In this document: positions 8,084 to 16,119 of the stretch, one piece after another
Numbering within the stretch: position 1 is the first letter of the stretch
Layout: every line of letters starts with the position of its first letter
NCBI RefSeq assembly: GCF_002933465.1
Contig: NZ_PSZE01000024.1
Span: 39,907-103,906, forward strand
Direction of reading: 5' to 3'
Source of the DNA: Nocardia nova
GTDB taxonomy: Bacteria > Actinomycetota > Actinomycetes > Mycobacteriales > Mycobacteriaceae
Length of the DNA: 64,000 bases
Made by a program: the position numbers and the translations under genes
The notes under the pieces: generated by a model
What the model saw: only the letters and a program-made list of their open reading frames with translations
The model's database searches: none
Told to the model about the DNA's origin: nothing

Positions 8084-9805
8084 GTGACTTCGGGTGGTGG
8101 CGGTTCGTTACGAGCATGGCAGCGCAGAGCACTCACCAGATATCTGACGACCAAACCACGCGACTTCCTGGCCGTGGCCACGCCCGGGGCGGGTAAGACG
8201 ACGTTCGCGCTGCGGCTGGCGACCGAACTGCTCACCGACCGCACCGTCGACCAGGTCACCGTGGTCGCGCCCACCGAACATCTCAAGCATCAGTGGTCGG
8301 CGGCGGCGGCACGGATCGGCATTCAGCTGGATTCGAACTTCTCCAACAGCACCGGAGGCACCTCCGGCGATTTCCACGGCGTCGTGGTCACCTACGCCCA
8401 GGTCGCCTCGCACCCGTTCAAGCACCGGGTGCGGACCGAGAATCGCCGGACCCTGGTAATTCTCGACGAGATCCACCACGCCGGTGACGCCAAGAGCTGG
8501 GGTGATGCGGTGGCCGAGGCGTTCGGCGACGCCACCCGCCGCCTGGCGCTCACCGGTACCCCCTTCCGCAGTGACGATTCGCAGATTCCGTTCGTCAACT
8601 ACGAACCGGACGAGTCCGGATTTCCGCGGTCGAGTGCCGACTACACCTACGGCTATTCCGAGGCCCTGGCCGACGGTGTGGTCCGGCCGGTGGTCTTCCT
8701 CGCCTACTCCGGTGAGGCGCAGTGGCGCGACAGCGCGGGCGAGGAGTACTCCGCCCGGCTGGGCGAACCGCTGAGCGCCGAACAGACCGCACGCGCCTGG
8801 CGCACTGCCCTCGATCCGGCCGGTGACTGGATGTCGAAGGTGCTGACCGCCGCCGACACCCGGCTGCGGCAGCTGCGGGCCACCGGCATACCCGACGCGG
8901 GTGGCCTGGTGATCGCGACCGATCAGGAGAAGGCCCGCGATTACGCCGAACTGCTGGAACATATTTCGGGCAGTAAACCGGCGGTGGTCCTCTCCGACGA
9001 CCCCACCTCCTCCCAGCGGATCGGGGAGTTCAGCAACAACACCGACCCGTGGATGGTCGCCGTGCGCATGGTGTCCGAAGGTGTGGACGTGCCGCGCCTG
9101 GCCGTCGGCGTCTACGCCACCAGCGCGTCGACCCCGCTGTATTTCGCCCAGGCCATCGGCCGTTTCGTGCGTGCGCGCCGGACCGGGGAGACCGCGAGCG
9201 TCTTTCTGCCGTCGGTGCCGGTGCTGCTCGATCTGGCCGCCCAGCTCGAGGTGCAGCGCGACCACGTCATCGGCAAACCGCATCGGGAGAAGAACGCCCT
9301 CGACGACGAGCTGCTGATCGACGCCAACAAGCAGAAGGACGAACCGGGCGAGGAGGAACGCGCCTTCGTCGCGCTGGCGGCCGATGCCGAACTGGATCAG
9401 GTGATCTACGACGGCGACTCGTTCGGCACCGCGACGTTCTCCGGTAGCGACGAGGAGGCCGACTACCTCGGCATTCCGGGCCTTCTGGACGCCGATCAGA
9501 TGCGCGCCCTGCTGCGCGACCGCCAGAGCCGCCAGATCCGCGAACGCAGCGCCGCCGTCTCGGTGGCCGAGGCGCCCGACGCCGGCCCCTCCGCGGCGGC
9601 GGCGGCTGAACGCGTCGCGACCGCCGATCGGCTGGGGGAGCTGCGGCGCGAACTCAACTCGCTGGTCGCCATGCATCATCACCGCACCGGTAAGCCGCAC
9701 GGGGTGATCCACGGCGAGCTCCGGCGCGAGTGCGGCGGGCCGCCGACAGCGCTGGCGACCGCCGATCAGCTGTCTCAGCGCATCGCGGCACTGCGGCGCA
9801 TGTAG
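8084..9805 (+). CDS. SF2 DEAD/DEAH-box helicase
   Basis: 573 residues from the GTG at 8084 (VTSGGGGSLRAWQ); a GTG at 8054 is an alternative. Motifs in order: Walker A ATPGAGKTTFA, motif Ia VVAPTEHL, Walker B ILDEIHHAG, motif III ALTGTPFRSD, then in the second RecA lobe the SEGVDVPRLAVG segment and motif VI AQAIGRFVRARR. It is an ATP-driven nucleic-acid translocase of the type that usually follows the DUF3039 gene in actinobacteria; substrate not known. The last 90 residues are Ala-rich and helical, ending in a segment (HHHRTGKPHGVIHGELRREC) seen in this subfamily, possibly nucleic-acid binding. Confidence 0.9.
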   Translation: MTSGGGGSLRAWQRRALTRYLTTKPRDFLAVATPGAGKTTFALRLATELLTDRTVDQVTVVAPTEHLKHQWSAAAARIGIQLDSNFSNSTGGTSGDFHGVVVTYAQVASHPFKHRVRTENRRTLVILDEIHHAGDAKSWGDAVAEAFGDATRRLALTGTPFRSDDSQIPFVNYEPDESGFPRSSADYTYGYSEALADGVVRPVVFLAYSGEAQWRDSAGEEYSARLGEPLSAEQTARAWRTALDPAGDWMSKVLTAADTRLRQLRATGIPDAGGLVIATDQEKARDYAELLEHISGSKPAVVLSDDPTSSQRIGEFSNNTDPWMVAVRMVSEGVDVPRLAVGVYATSASTPLYFAQAIGRFVRARRTGETASVFLPSVPVLLDLAAQLEVQRDHVIGKPHREKNALDDELLIDANKQKDEPGEEERAFVALAADAELDQVIYDGDSFGTATFSGSDEEADYLGIPGLLDADQMRALLRDRQSRQIRERSAAVSVAEAPDAGPSAAAAAERVATADRLGELRRELNSLVAMHHHRTGKPHGVIHGELRRECGGPPTALATADQLSQRIAALRRM

Positions 9806-9817
9806 CACGCTGCGGCT

Positions 9818-10432
9818 TCAGCGCTGTTCTATGCGGGTCGATTCCGGCCATGCCTGCAGTGCCCGGTCGATGGTCCGGCCGAGCCGGTGCAGGTCCACGC
9901 CGTCACCGGCTTGCACCGACAGTCCGAACAGCACGGCGGTGTAGAAATCGGCGAGACCGTCGATGTCGGTGTCGGCCGGCAGATCGCCGTCGTGAACGCC
10001 GCGCTCTAGTCGCTGCCGCACCGCCTCGGTGGTGTGGCGACGGCGTTCGGCGAGCAGATCGCGGACGGCGCCGTGGCGGGGGCCCGCCGTATTGCCCGCG
10101 ACCACCACCAAACATCCGCGCGGCGTGGCGGGGTCGCAGTAGGCGGCCGCGTTGTCGCGCAGCATCGCCTCGACGGCCGCGCGAGCGGTCGGCGCGGTCT
10201 GCAGCGCACGGGCGGTGTATCCGCCTTCGGTGCGGCCGTAGAGCTCGACGGCTTCACGGAACAATTGCTCCTTGCATCCGAAGGCGGCGTACAGACTGGG
10301 GGAATTGATCCCCATCGCGGACGTCAGATCGCTCATCGCGGCGCCTTCGTAGCCGTGTTCCCAGAACACTTCCATGGCGCGCCGCAGCGCGAAGTCGCGA
10401 TCGAATCCGCGCGGTCGTCCGCGTTCGGCCAT
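9818..10432 (-). CDS. TetR/AcrR family transcriptional regulator
   Basis: 204 residues. The N-terminal DNA-binding domain is clear: RGFDRDFALRRAMEVFWEHG then a helix-turn-helix at MSDLTSAMGINSPSLYAAFG (about residues 33-52). The C-terminal ligand domain has the CLVVVAGN segment common in regulators of short-chain dehydrogenase genes. ATG at 10432 is preceded by AGAGGA. It faces the SDR gene across 101 bases that contain a long inverted repeat, so it most likely represses both itself and the dehydrogenase until a small-molecule ligand binds. Confidence 0.9.
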   Translation of the reverse strand: MAERGRPRGFDRDFALRRAMEVFWEHGYEGAAMSDLTSAMGINSPSLYAAFGCKEQLFREAVELYGRTEGGYTARALQTAPTARAAVEAMLRDNAAAYCDPATPRGCLVVVAGNTAGPRHGAVRDLLAERRRHTTEAVRQRLERGVHDGDLPADTDIDGLADFYTAVLFGLSVQAGDGVDLHRLGRTIDRALQAWPESTRIEQR

Positions 10433-10443
10433 CGAATCCTCTT

Positions 10444-10521
10444 TCTGTGTCGATCACTAAATATATCTCTTGACGCCCGTCTGCCGAACTGCTTGTCTAT
10501 TTTTATATTGATCAACACAGA
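10444..10521. promoter_or_regulatory. Inverted repeat in the TetR/SDR divergent promoter region
   Basis: TCTGTGTCGATCA (10444-10456) and TGATCAACACAGA (10509-10521) are inverted copies matching at 12 of 13 positions; the right arm contains the perfect palindrome TTGATCAA (10508-10515). The arms flank the AT-rich core between the two divergent starts, as expected for operators of the adjacent TetR protein. Confidence 0.5.
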
Positions 10522-10533
10522 ATTGGAGTGCAG

Positions 10534-11271
10534 ATGAGCGAGTCGACCGCCGTGGCTCTTGTGACCGGAGGAAGCCGGGGCATCGGCGCCGCGATCGCGC
10601 GGCGCCTGGCCGCCGACGGCATGGATGTGGCGCTGACCTACCGCGGCGCGGCCCGGTCGGCCGAGGCGGTGGCCGCCGATATCCGGGCTCTCGGGCGGCG
10701 CGCGATCGCGGTGCGAGCCGACAGCGCCGATGCCGCGCAGGTCGCCGCGGCGGTCCATCGCACCGCCGCGGAACTGGGTGGGGTCGACATCCTGGTCAAC
10801 AACGCGGGCATCTTCCCGGCCAGGCCGTTCACCGACTTCACCGTTGCCGAGATCGACGAGGCGCTGCACATCCACGCCCGCGCCGCTTTCGTCGCGGCAC
10901 AGGCCGCGTTGGCGTACATGGATCGCGGCGGGCGCATCATCAGCATCGGGTCGAACCTGTCCGAACGCGCGTTGTTCGAGGGGCTGACGCTCTACAACCT
11001 GAGCAAATCCGCACTCAACGGATTCACCCGAGCCCTCGCACGGGAACTGGGTCCGCGCGGGATCACGGTCAACCTGGTACAGCCGGGCTCCACGGACACC
11101 GATATGAATCCGGCCGCGTCGTCCCAGGCCGAAAACCAGCTACGGCATTCGGCACTCGGCCGGTTCGGCGAGGCCGACGACGTCGCGGGTGTCGTCGCCT
11201 TCCTCGCCGGCCCGTCCGGCGCCCGCCTGACCGGTGCGACCCTCACCGTCGACGGCGGCACCAACGCCTGA
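10534..11271 (+). CDS. Short-chain dehydrogenase/reductase (SDR), classical type
   Basis: 245 residues from the ATG at 10534, five bases after GGAG. It is a soluble NAD(P)-dependent oxidoreductase with a single Rossmann domain: cofactor motif TGGSRGIG near residue 10, NNAG near 89, catalytic Ser in ISIGSNLS, and the YNLSK catalytic Tyr/Lys pair near 150, followed by the PG segment VNLVQPGSTDTDM and the C-terminal LTVDGG. An Arg after the glycine motif (TYRG) suggests NADP preference. Of the 3-oxoacyl-ACP-reductase-like group, but alone with its TetR regulator, so it probably handles a xenobiotic or secondary metabolite rather than fatty acid synthesis. Confidence 0.93.
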   Translation: MSESTAVALVTGGSRGIGAAIARRLAADGMDVALTYRGAARSAEAVAADIRALGRRAIAVRADSADAAQVAAAVHRTAAELGGVDILVNNAGIFPARPFTDFTVAEIDEALHIHARAAFVAAQAALAYMDRGGRIISIGSNLSERALFEGLTLYNLSKSALNGFTRALARELGPRGITVNLVQPGSTDTDMNPAASSQAENQLRHSALGRFGEADDVAGVVAFLAGPSGARLTGATLTVDGGTNA

Positions 11272-11276
11272 ACTCC

Positions 11277-11312
11277 CGTCGTGCGGGCCGGACTGTGCGG
11301 GTCCGCACGACG
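11277..11312. terminator. Terminator hairpin between SDR and SWIM genes
   Basis: Perfect 10-bp stem CGTCGTGCGG (11277-11286) / CCGCACGACG (11303-11312) between convergent genes, just after the SDR stop. Confidence 0.65.
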
Positions 11313-11346
11313 GTGCCTGCCCCGAGCCGGACGGCAGCGGCGCCGC

Positions 11347-11940
11347 CTAACCGGTGGAGGAGCGTCGCCGCACTCGCTCACCCGTCGGCACGCCGGTGAA
11401 AAACGTAGCGGGGTCGAGAGAATCGAGCGGTGTCCACCGCGCGGGCGGGGCGTCCGCCGTTCCGCTTTCCGCCGCGCCCCCGGACCGGTAGCCCTGCAGA
11501 TCCAGTGACAGCCAAGGGTTCTCGTCCACAGCTCGGGCGAGGGCATAGCAGCTGGCCAGCAGGTGCAGGCAGCGTGGGTTGCGGGCCGAACACGAGCAGT
11601 CGGTCGCACCGAGTCGCGGTATCGGGGCCAGGCCGGCGGCGGTGAGGGCGGCGTGCACCTCATCGGTGAGCTGGACCAGCTGCGCGGGGATGTGCGCGGC
11701 CATGGCGCTCACTACGGACGCCGGCAGCGGTGCGATCTCCAGCAGCGTCACCGATGCCTGCCCGCCACGATGGATGTGCGCAGCGACCGTGGTGCCGTCG
11801 ATCTTCAGGTGCACGCCGCCGTTGCGGGCGATACTGCGTGCACGGGGCAGCAGCGGCTCGGGGCGTGCCGTCCGGATCGGCTCCGCCAGCCGCACCCACC
11901 CCATACCCCATGGCGTGTAACCGAATTCGCTGTCGGGCAT
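11347..11940 (-). CDS. SWIM zinc-finger protein, partner of SNF2 ATPase
   Basis: 197 residues. The SWIM zinc ligands are visible as CSCSARNPRCLHLLA around residues 115-130 (C-x-C ... C-x-H). It begins with FGYTPWGMGWVRLAEP, the typical start of bacterial SWIM proteins encoded beside SNF2 genes. SWIM domains bind DNA or protein; these partners are thought to act with the helicase on chromatin-free DNA, though the role in bacteria is not established. The ATG at 11940 lies one base past the SNF2 stop at 11942, so the two are translationally linked. Confidence 0.85.
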   Translation of the reverse strand: MPDSEFGYTPWGMGWVRLAEPIRTARPEPLLPRARSIARNGGVHLKIDGTTVAAHIHRGGQASVTLLEIAPLPASVVSAMAAHIPAQLVQLTDEVHAALTAAGLAPIPRLGATDCSCSARNPRCLHLLASCYALARAVDENPWLSLDLQGYRSGGAAESGTADAPPARWTPLDSLDPATFFTGVPTGERVRRRSSTG

Positions 11941-11941
11941 G

Positions 11942-13723
11942 TCAATTACCTCGCTTCCGGCGCAATACGGCCAAGAGGTGGTCGTCGTCCAACCGGGCCA
12001 GCCCGGCCACCGCCGAACGTCCGTCGCCGGCGCCGAGTCCGGCCAGCGCGGATTTGCGATCGTGCATGCCGGCGATATGTTCCTCGACGGTGGTAGCGCT
12101 GGTCAGTGTGGTGATCGTGACCGGGCGGGTCTGCCCGATGCGGTGTGCGCGGTCCGACGCCTGCGCTTCGACCGCGGGATTCCACCAGCGGTCGTAGTGC
12201 ACCACGTCCGCGCCGCGGGTCAGGGTCAGGCCGGTTCCGGCGGCTCGCAGGCTCAATATCAGGATCGGCGGGCCGTGAGCGCTCTGGAAAGCGGTGACGA
12301 TCGCACCGCGTTCGCCCTGCGACAGACCGCCGTGGAATACCGGCGCCTCGACTCCGAACCGCTCGGCGCAGTGGCGTGCCAGTAACTCCCCGGTGCGCCG
12401 ATACTGGGTGAAAACCAATGTCGGGCAGTCCAGTTCGAGGTTGTTGGCGAGGATATCGGAGCAGACGTCGAATTTTCCGCTACGCCCACTGAGTTCGTCG
12501 AGATCGCCGGTGACCAGCCCGGGATGGTTGCACACCTGCTTCAGGGCGGTCAGCGCGGCCAGGACGCGCGCGTTGCGTTCGGCGCCCACACCGAATCCGT
12601 CGGCCTCGGCGCGGTCGAGCAGTTCGTCGTAGAGGCGCTGTTGTTCCGCGGTCAGATCGCAGACCAGGTCGGTGTGGATCTTCGGCGGCAAGGTCGCGGC
12701 CACCTGAATCTTGCGGCGGGCCAGCACGATCGGCTCGATGGTGTCGTGCAGTCGCTGCACGGCGGCGGTGGAACCCTCCTCGATGGGACGGACGAAGCGC
12801 CGCCGGAACTGCGCCTTGTGTGTGAACGCCGCGGGCGTGACCAGATTGAGCAGTGCCCAGAGTTCGTCGAGATGGTTCTCCACGGGCGTGCCGGTCAAGG
12901 CGACCCGCGCTCGCGCGGACACGGCGCGCGCCGCTCGTGAGACCTGTGTGCGGGGATTCTTCAGCACTTGCGCCTCGTCGAATATCGCGGTGGCCCAGTC
13001 GATATCGGTCAGTGCCGGCCCGTGGCCGCGCAGCGTCGGATATCCGATGACGAGCACCGCATCGGGCCCGGGCTCGCCGAGTTCGCCGCCGCGCCAGGCG
13101 AGCGGGCGCAGTCCGGGCGCGAAGCGGGTGATCTCGTGTATCCAGTTGCCGACCAGCGAGGTCGGACAGACCACCACTTGCGGGCCGGATGCGGCGCGTC
13201 CGAGAAGAAAGCCGATGGCCTGCACGGTCTTTCCCAGTCCCATCTCGTCGGCGAGCACCGCGCCGCCGTAGTCGGCGGTCGTGCGGTGCAGCCAGGAGAT
13301 CCCGCGCGCCTGATAGGGCCGCAACCGCGTGTGCAGCGGTTCGCGCAACGCCCGCACGATGCCCTCGGTCTCACGGTAGGCCCGCACCGCTCGGTCGGCG
13401 GAGATGATCGCGGTGGCCGCGGCATTGGGTACGGCGTGGGCGGCGGCGGGCAACAGCTCCGGCCCGCCTGCCTCTCGTGCGACGCGCTGCCAGGCCGACA
13501 GTGAGGAACCGGCGCGGCCCACCTCGACCCCGCCGAGTCGGTCGCCGTCGACCACGGTGCAGGCCACCTCGCTCACCCCGATAGCGGTGCCGCCGGGATC
13601 CGGGAGGGCGAGCCGGACGGTATCGCGCACACCGGGTGGCGGGGCTTCGGTGGCCGCGCCGTCCCAGTTCCACAGGGCGAACGCATGGCGGTCGGGCAGA
13701 TAGGTCGCGTGTGTCGTGTGCAG
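11942..13723 (-). CDS. SNF2-family DNA-dependent ATPase (HepA/HelZ-like)
   Basis: Motor protein with both RecA lobes: Walker A DEMGLGKTVQ, motif Ia VVCPTSLVGNW, DEAQ box IFDEAQVLKN, motif III ALTGTPVENH, then FTQYRRTG, the SLRAAGTGLTLT segment and motif VI RAHRIGQTRPV. An ATG/GTG-initiated frame starting at 13630 would miss a homologous N-terminus (THATYLPDRHAFALWNWDG) that reads on upstream to an in-frame TAG; the only start-like codon in that stretch is CTG at 13723, with GAGGG four bases before it, giving 593 residues. Likely remodels or translocates on DNA with the SWIM protein. Shares its upstream region with the divergent TetR gene. Confidence 0.88.
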   Translation of the reverse strand: MHTTHATYLPDRHAFALWNWDGAATEAPPPGVRDTVRLALPDPGGTAIGVSEVACTVVDGDRLGGVEVGRAGSSLSAWQRVAREAGGPELLPAAAHAVPNAAATAIISADRAVRAYRETEGIVRALREPLHTRLRPYQARGISWLHRTTADYGGAVLADEMGLGKTVQAIGFLLGRAASGPQVVVCPTSLVGNWIHEITRFAPGLRPLAWRGGELGEPGPDAVLVIGYPTLRGHGPALTDIDWATAIFDEAQVLKNPRTQVSRAARAVSARARVALTGTPVENHLDELWALLNLVTPAAFTHKAQFRRRFVRPIEEGSTAAVQRLHDTIEPIVLARRKIQVAATLPPKIHTDLVCDLTAEQQRLYDELLDRAEADGFGVGAERNARVLAALTALKQVCNHPGLVTGDLDELSGRSGKFDVCSDILANNLELDCPTLVFTQYRRTGELLARHCAERFGVEAPVFHGGLSQGERGAIVTAFQSAHGPPILILSLRAAGTGLTLTRGADVVHYDRWWNPAVEAQASDRAHRIGQTRPVTITTLTSATTVEEHIAGMHDRKSALAGLGAGDGRSAVAGLARLDDDHLLAVLRRKRGN

Positions 13724-13747
13724 AGGACCCTCGCTTATCTACGTATG

Positions 13748-13775
13748 CCGTACGGAGTATTATAACCCCGTACGG
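13748..13775. promoter_or_regulatory. TetR operator: twin CCGTACGG palindromes
   Basis: CCGTACGG occurs at 13748-13755 and 13768-13775, 20 bp apart (two helical turns), and together they form a 24-bp near-palindrome (13750-13773) around the AT-rich TATTATAAC core. It lies 25 bp before the TetR start and 25 bp upstream of the SNF2 start, so it could control both. Confidence 0.65.
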
Positions 13776-13800
13776 TGTAATGGATTCCCCGAGGAGCGTT

Positions 13801-14550
13801 GTGGCCCAGAAATCAGCCTCCGACCGGGCGCGACAGGTGATCGCCCTGCTGTGGCGCCGCGAACTTCCGGCCCGCCCGGGCGTGCGCGGGCCGAAGCAGA
13901 CGGTCGAGGTGGACGAGGTGATTCGCACCGCGGTCCGGATCGCCGACCGCGACGGTTACTGCGCGGTCTCCGTCCGGGCGGTGGCGGCGGCGCTCGGGCT
14001 GCGGCCGATGAGTCTTTACACCTACGTCCCGGACAAGCAGGCGCTGATCATCGCGATGGTCGACTGGGTGGCCGGCGAGGACGTGCCGCTCGACCCGGCC
14101 GCACCCCTGCGTGAGCGTCTGGCGGCCATTGCTCGCGGTGTGCGCGCGGAACTGCTCACCCATCCGTGGCTACTGGAGGTACCGCCGTGGCGGCTGGATC
14201 TGGGTCCGGGGCGGCTGCGACGCTACGAACGGCAGCTGGGGGCGCTGGAAGGTTCGGGGCTGTCCGATATCGACATGGATCGGACCATTGCTGTGCTGTC
14301 GGACTTCGCCACCGGCAATGCTCGCACGGCGGTCGCGGCCCGGCGCGGCGCCGAGGAGATGAGCGATGCGCGGTGGTGGGAGGCGCACGGGCCGGTTCTC
14401 ACCGAGGCCATGACGGGGCAGTGGTTTCCGCTGGCGGAGCGGGTGGGCAGCGCGGTGGGGGAGCAGTATCAGGCCCCCGGGGATCCCGAGGGTGCCTTCG
14501 AGTACGGACTGGCCCGCCTGCTGGACGGGCTGGCACCCCAGCGCCTGTGA
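13801..14550 (+). CDS. TetR family regulator (TetR_C type)
   Basis: 249 residues from GTG 13801, which has GAGGAG four bases upstream; ATG 13780 is an alternative start. The DNA-binding domain comprises DEVIRTAVRIADRDGYCAVS and the helix-turn-helix VRAVAAALGLRPMSLYTYV (about residues 50-70), followed by a long helical C-terminal domain with GVRAELLTHPWLLEVPPW, the pattern of TetR_C-type repressors. Its operator-like palindrome lies directly upstream, so it is probably autoregulated. No exporter or enzyme is adjacent except the divergent SNF2 gene. Confidence 0.88.
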   Translation: MAQKSASDRARQVIALLWRRELPARPGVRGPKQTVEVDEVIRTAVRIADRDGYCAVSVRAVAAALGLRPMSLYTYVPDKQALIIAMVDWVAGEDVPLDPAAPLRERLAAIARGVRAELLTHPWLLEVPPWRLDLGPGRLRRYERQLGALEGSGLSDIDMDRTIAVLSDFATGNARTAVAARRGAEEMSDARWWEAHGPVLTEAMTGQWFPLAERVGSAVGEQYQAPGDPEGAFEYGLARLLDGLAPQRL

Positions 14551-14563
14551 TCTGAGACACGAA

Positions 14564-14587
14564 AAGGGCGGCCCGGAGGCCGCCCTT
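14564..14587. terminator. Intrinsic terminator between TetR and DUF7455 genes
   Basis: AAGGGCGGCC (14564-14573), tetraloop CGGA, GGCCGCCCTT (14578-14587). Read on the minus strand the stem is followed by TTTTCG, so it is a classical terminator for the DUF7455 gene and probably also stops the TetR transcript. Confidence 0.85.
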
Positions 14588-14614
14588 GGCTGACAGGGGA
14601 CGTGAGGAGCCGGC

Positions 14615-14809
14615 CTACAGTGCCGGTGCCGACTCGGTATCGATGACTGCCTCCAGTTCGCGCAGACGCTCCATGTGCTCGTTCGCGTGGTGCTGGCAGA
14701 AGAGCAACTCGCCACCGGCGGGAAGTGTCGCGCGCACGCGCGCGGCCGCGCCGCAGCGGTCGCAACGATCGACCGCAGTCAGTGGGGTGCTTGTCAGTGT
14801 TCCTGGCAT
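14615..14809 (-). CDS. DUF7455-type small zinc-ribbon protein
   Basis: 64 residues. CDRCGAAARVRATLP followed by LLFCQHHANEH gives a CxxC ... CxxH zinc site (Cys17, Cys20, Cys39, His42 approximately), then a short helix. Small proteins of this kind are very common beside sigma-factor genes in actinobacteria and have no assigned role. Ends in a good intrinsic terminator. Confidence 0.8.
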   Translation of the reverse strand: MPGTLTSTPLTAVDRCDRCGAAARVRATLPAGGELLFCQHHANEHMERLRELEAVIDTESAPAL

Positions 14810-15185
14810 GACTCCTCCGTCCTGGCTCCCGGCGCAGAAAGCCGTTCACCTGGTGTGGGGCCCGCGGTCCCTTCCGCGGGCTCGCTACCGCTACTTCCCA
14901 GCAGTGGCTGATGACTACTCTGTCAGACGTTCGGGACGGGGGCTTTGTTCCCGAAGATGTTTGTATGTGTTTTCCCTAACATGACCAGGTATTTCGCTGT
15001 GGGCGAACACCATGGCCATCCTTGGGAACCTCGGTTCACCACCTGTGGTTCAACACTTCGGAAAAAGGCCGATCCAGTTGTCTGCTCGCAGATTACCCGC
15101 GCCCACCGACAATCAACCGCTCAATCAACCGTCCGCTTCGTTCTGTTCGGCGGGTCGCGCGCGCCACGCTGGGTATGGTGCAGCC
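14810..15185. other. Intergenic region upstream of DUF7455 and DUF952 genes
   Basis: 376 bases between divergent genes, less GC-rich than its surroundings. A small inverted repeat, TTCGGGA / TCCCGAA, lies at about 14930-14955. No RNA gene, operator or further coding sequence could be recognised; the upstream extension of the DUF952 frame into this region has no homologous-looking residues. Confidence 0.5.
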
Positions 15186-15617
15186 GTGACTGCCGACAAT
15201 GTTGCCCCCGCCGCCGCGAATACCGAAAACACCAACGGGCGCATGCTGGTTCATCTCTGTACGCCCGCGGAATGGGAGCAGGCGCAGCGAATCGGCGAAC
15301 GTGTGGCACCCTCGCTGGAGACCGAGGGGTTCCTTCATCTGTCCGCGCCGCACCAGGTGCATCTGCCGGCGAACCGGTTGTTCGCCGGGCGCGACGATAT
15401 GCTGCTGCTCTGGATCGACCTCACCCGCCTGAGCGCGCCGCTGCGCTGGGAGCCGGGTGTGGCCGACGATCCGGGTTCGATGCGCTTTCCGCACCTCTAC
15501 GGCCCACTCCCCGTCACGGCGGTGGTGCGCACCAGTTATTATCTCCCTGATGAAAAAGGGACATTTCCGGCACTTACAGCCGATCCGGATCAGTGGCCGG
15601 CCTCTCGAAGTGCTTGA
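15186..15617 (+). CDS. DUF952 family protein
   Basis: 143 residues from GTG 15186, chosen because conserved sequence begins shortly after. The family core is complete: LVHLCTPAEWEQAQ, GFLHLSAPHQVHLPANRLF, LLLWIDLTRLSAPLRWEPGV and FPHLYGPLPVTAVV. DUF952 proteins are small cytoplasmic domains related by fold to ADP-ribose/RNA 2'-phosphotransferase-like proteins, with no proven activity. The stop is 15 bases before the antiporter subunit gene on the same strand, so it may be the first gene of that operon. Confidence 0.9.
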   Translation: MTADNVAPAAANTENTNGRMLVHLCTPAEWEQAQRIGERVAPSLETEGFLHLSAPHQVHLPANRLFAGRDDMLLLWIDLTRLSAPLRWEPGVADDPGSMRFPHLYGPLPVTAVVRTSYYLPDEKGTFPALTADPDQWPASRSA

Positions 15618-15632
15618 TCTAGGCTGGATTTC

Positions 15633-16115
15633 GTGAACGTCGATGTGACACAGCTGCCCGGGATTGGCGTCCGCAAGGACTTCGAGGCGCGGTCCGGACG
15701 CCGGATCGGAGTTGTCGCGCGTCGGGACGGTGGTATCGACCTCATCGTCGCCAAACACGAGGATCCCGACGACTGCGCCGCCCAGGTGCCGCTGACCGTC
15801 GACGAGGCGGCCGTACTCGCCAATCTGCTGGGCGCACCGCAGTTGGTGGAGAAGCTCAAGGACGATCATCGCGATCTGCCGGGCATCACGACCCGCCAGC
15901 TCCCGATCGGTGACGAATCCCCGTATTCGGGGCGTGCGCTCGGCGACACCCGCATGCGCACCCGCACCAAGGCGTCGATCGTCGCCGTGATGCGGGCCGG
16001 GCAGATTTATCCCTCGCCCGGTCCGGACTTCGTGCTCGTCGCGGGCGACCTGCTGGTCGTGGTCGGAACCCCGCAGGGCCTCGACGAGGCGCTCGAGATT
16101 CTGACCGGCGGGTGA
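15633..16115 (+). CDS. Cation/proton antiporter regulatory subunit (KhtT-like, TrkA-C domain)
   Basis: 160 residues, GTG start. The second half (SPYSGRALGDTRMRTRTKAS ... FVLVAGDLLVVVG) is a TrkA-C/RCK C-terminal domain, which binds nucleotides to gate the transporter; the N-terminal half with QLPGIGVRKDF matches the KhtT beta domain. Cytoplasmic. It ends 4 bases before the antiporter gene, the same order as khtT-khtU in Bacillus, so the two almost certainly form a gated K+/H+ (or NH4+/H+) antiporter. Confidence 0.9.
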   Translation: MNVDVTQLPGIGVRKDFEARSGRRIGVVARRDGGIDLIVAKHEDPDDCAAQVPLTVDEAAVLANLLGAPQLVEKLKDDHRDLPGITTRQLPIGDESPYSGRALGDTRMRTRTKASIVAVMRAGQIYPSPGPDFVLVAGDLLVVVGTPQGLDEALEILTGG

Positions 16116-16119
16116 GCCG

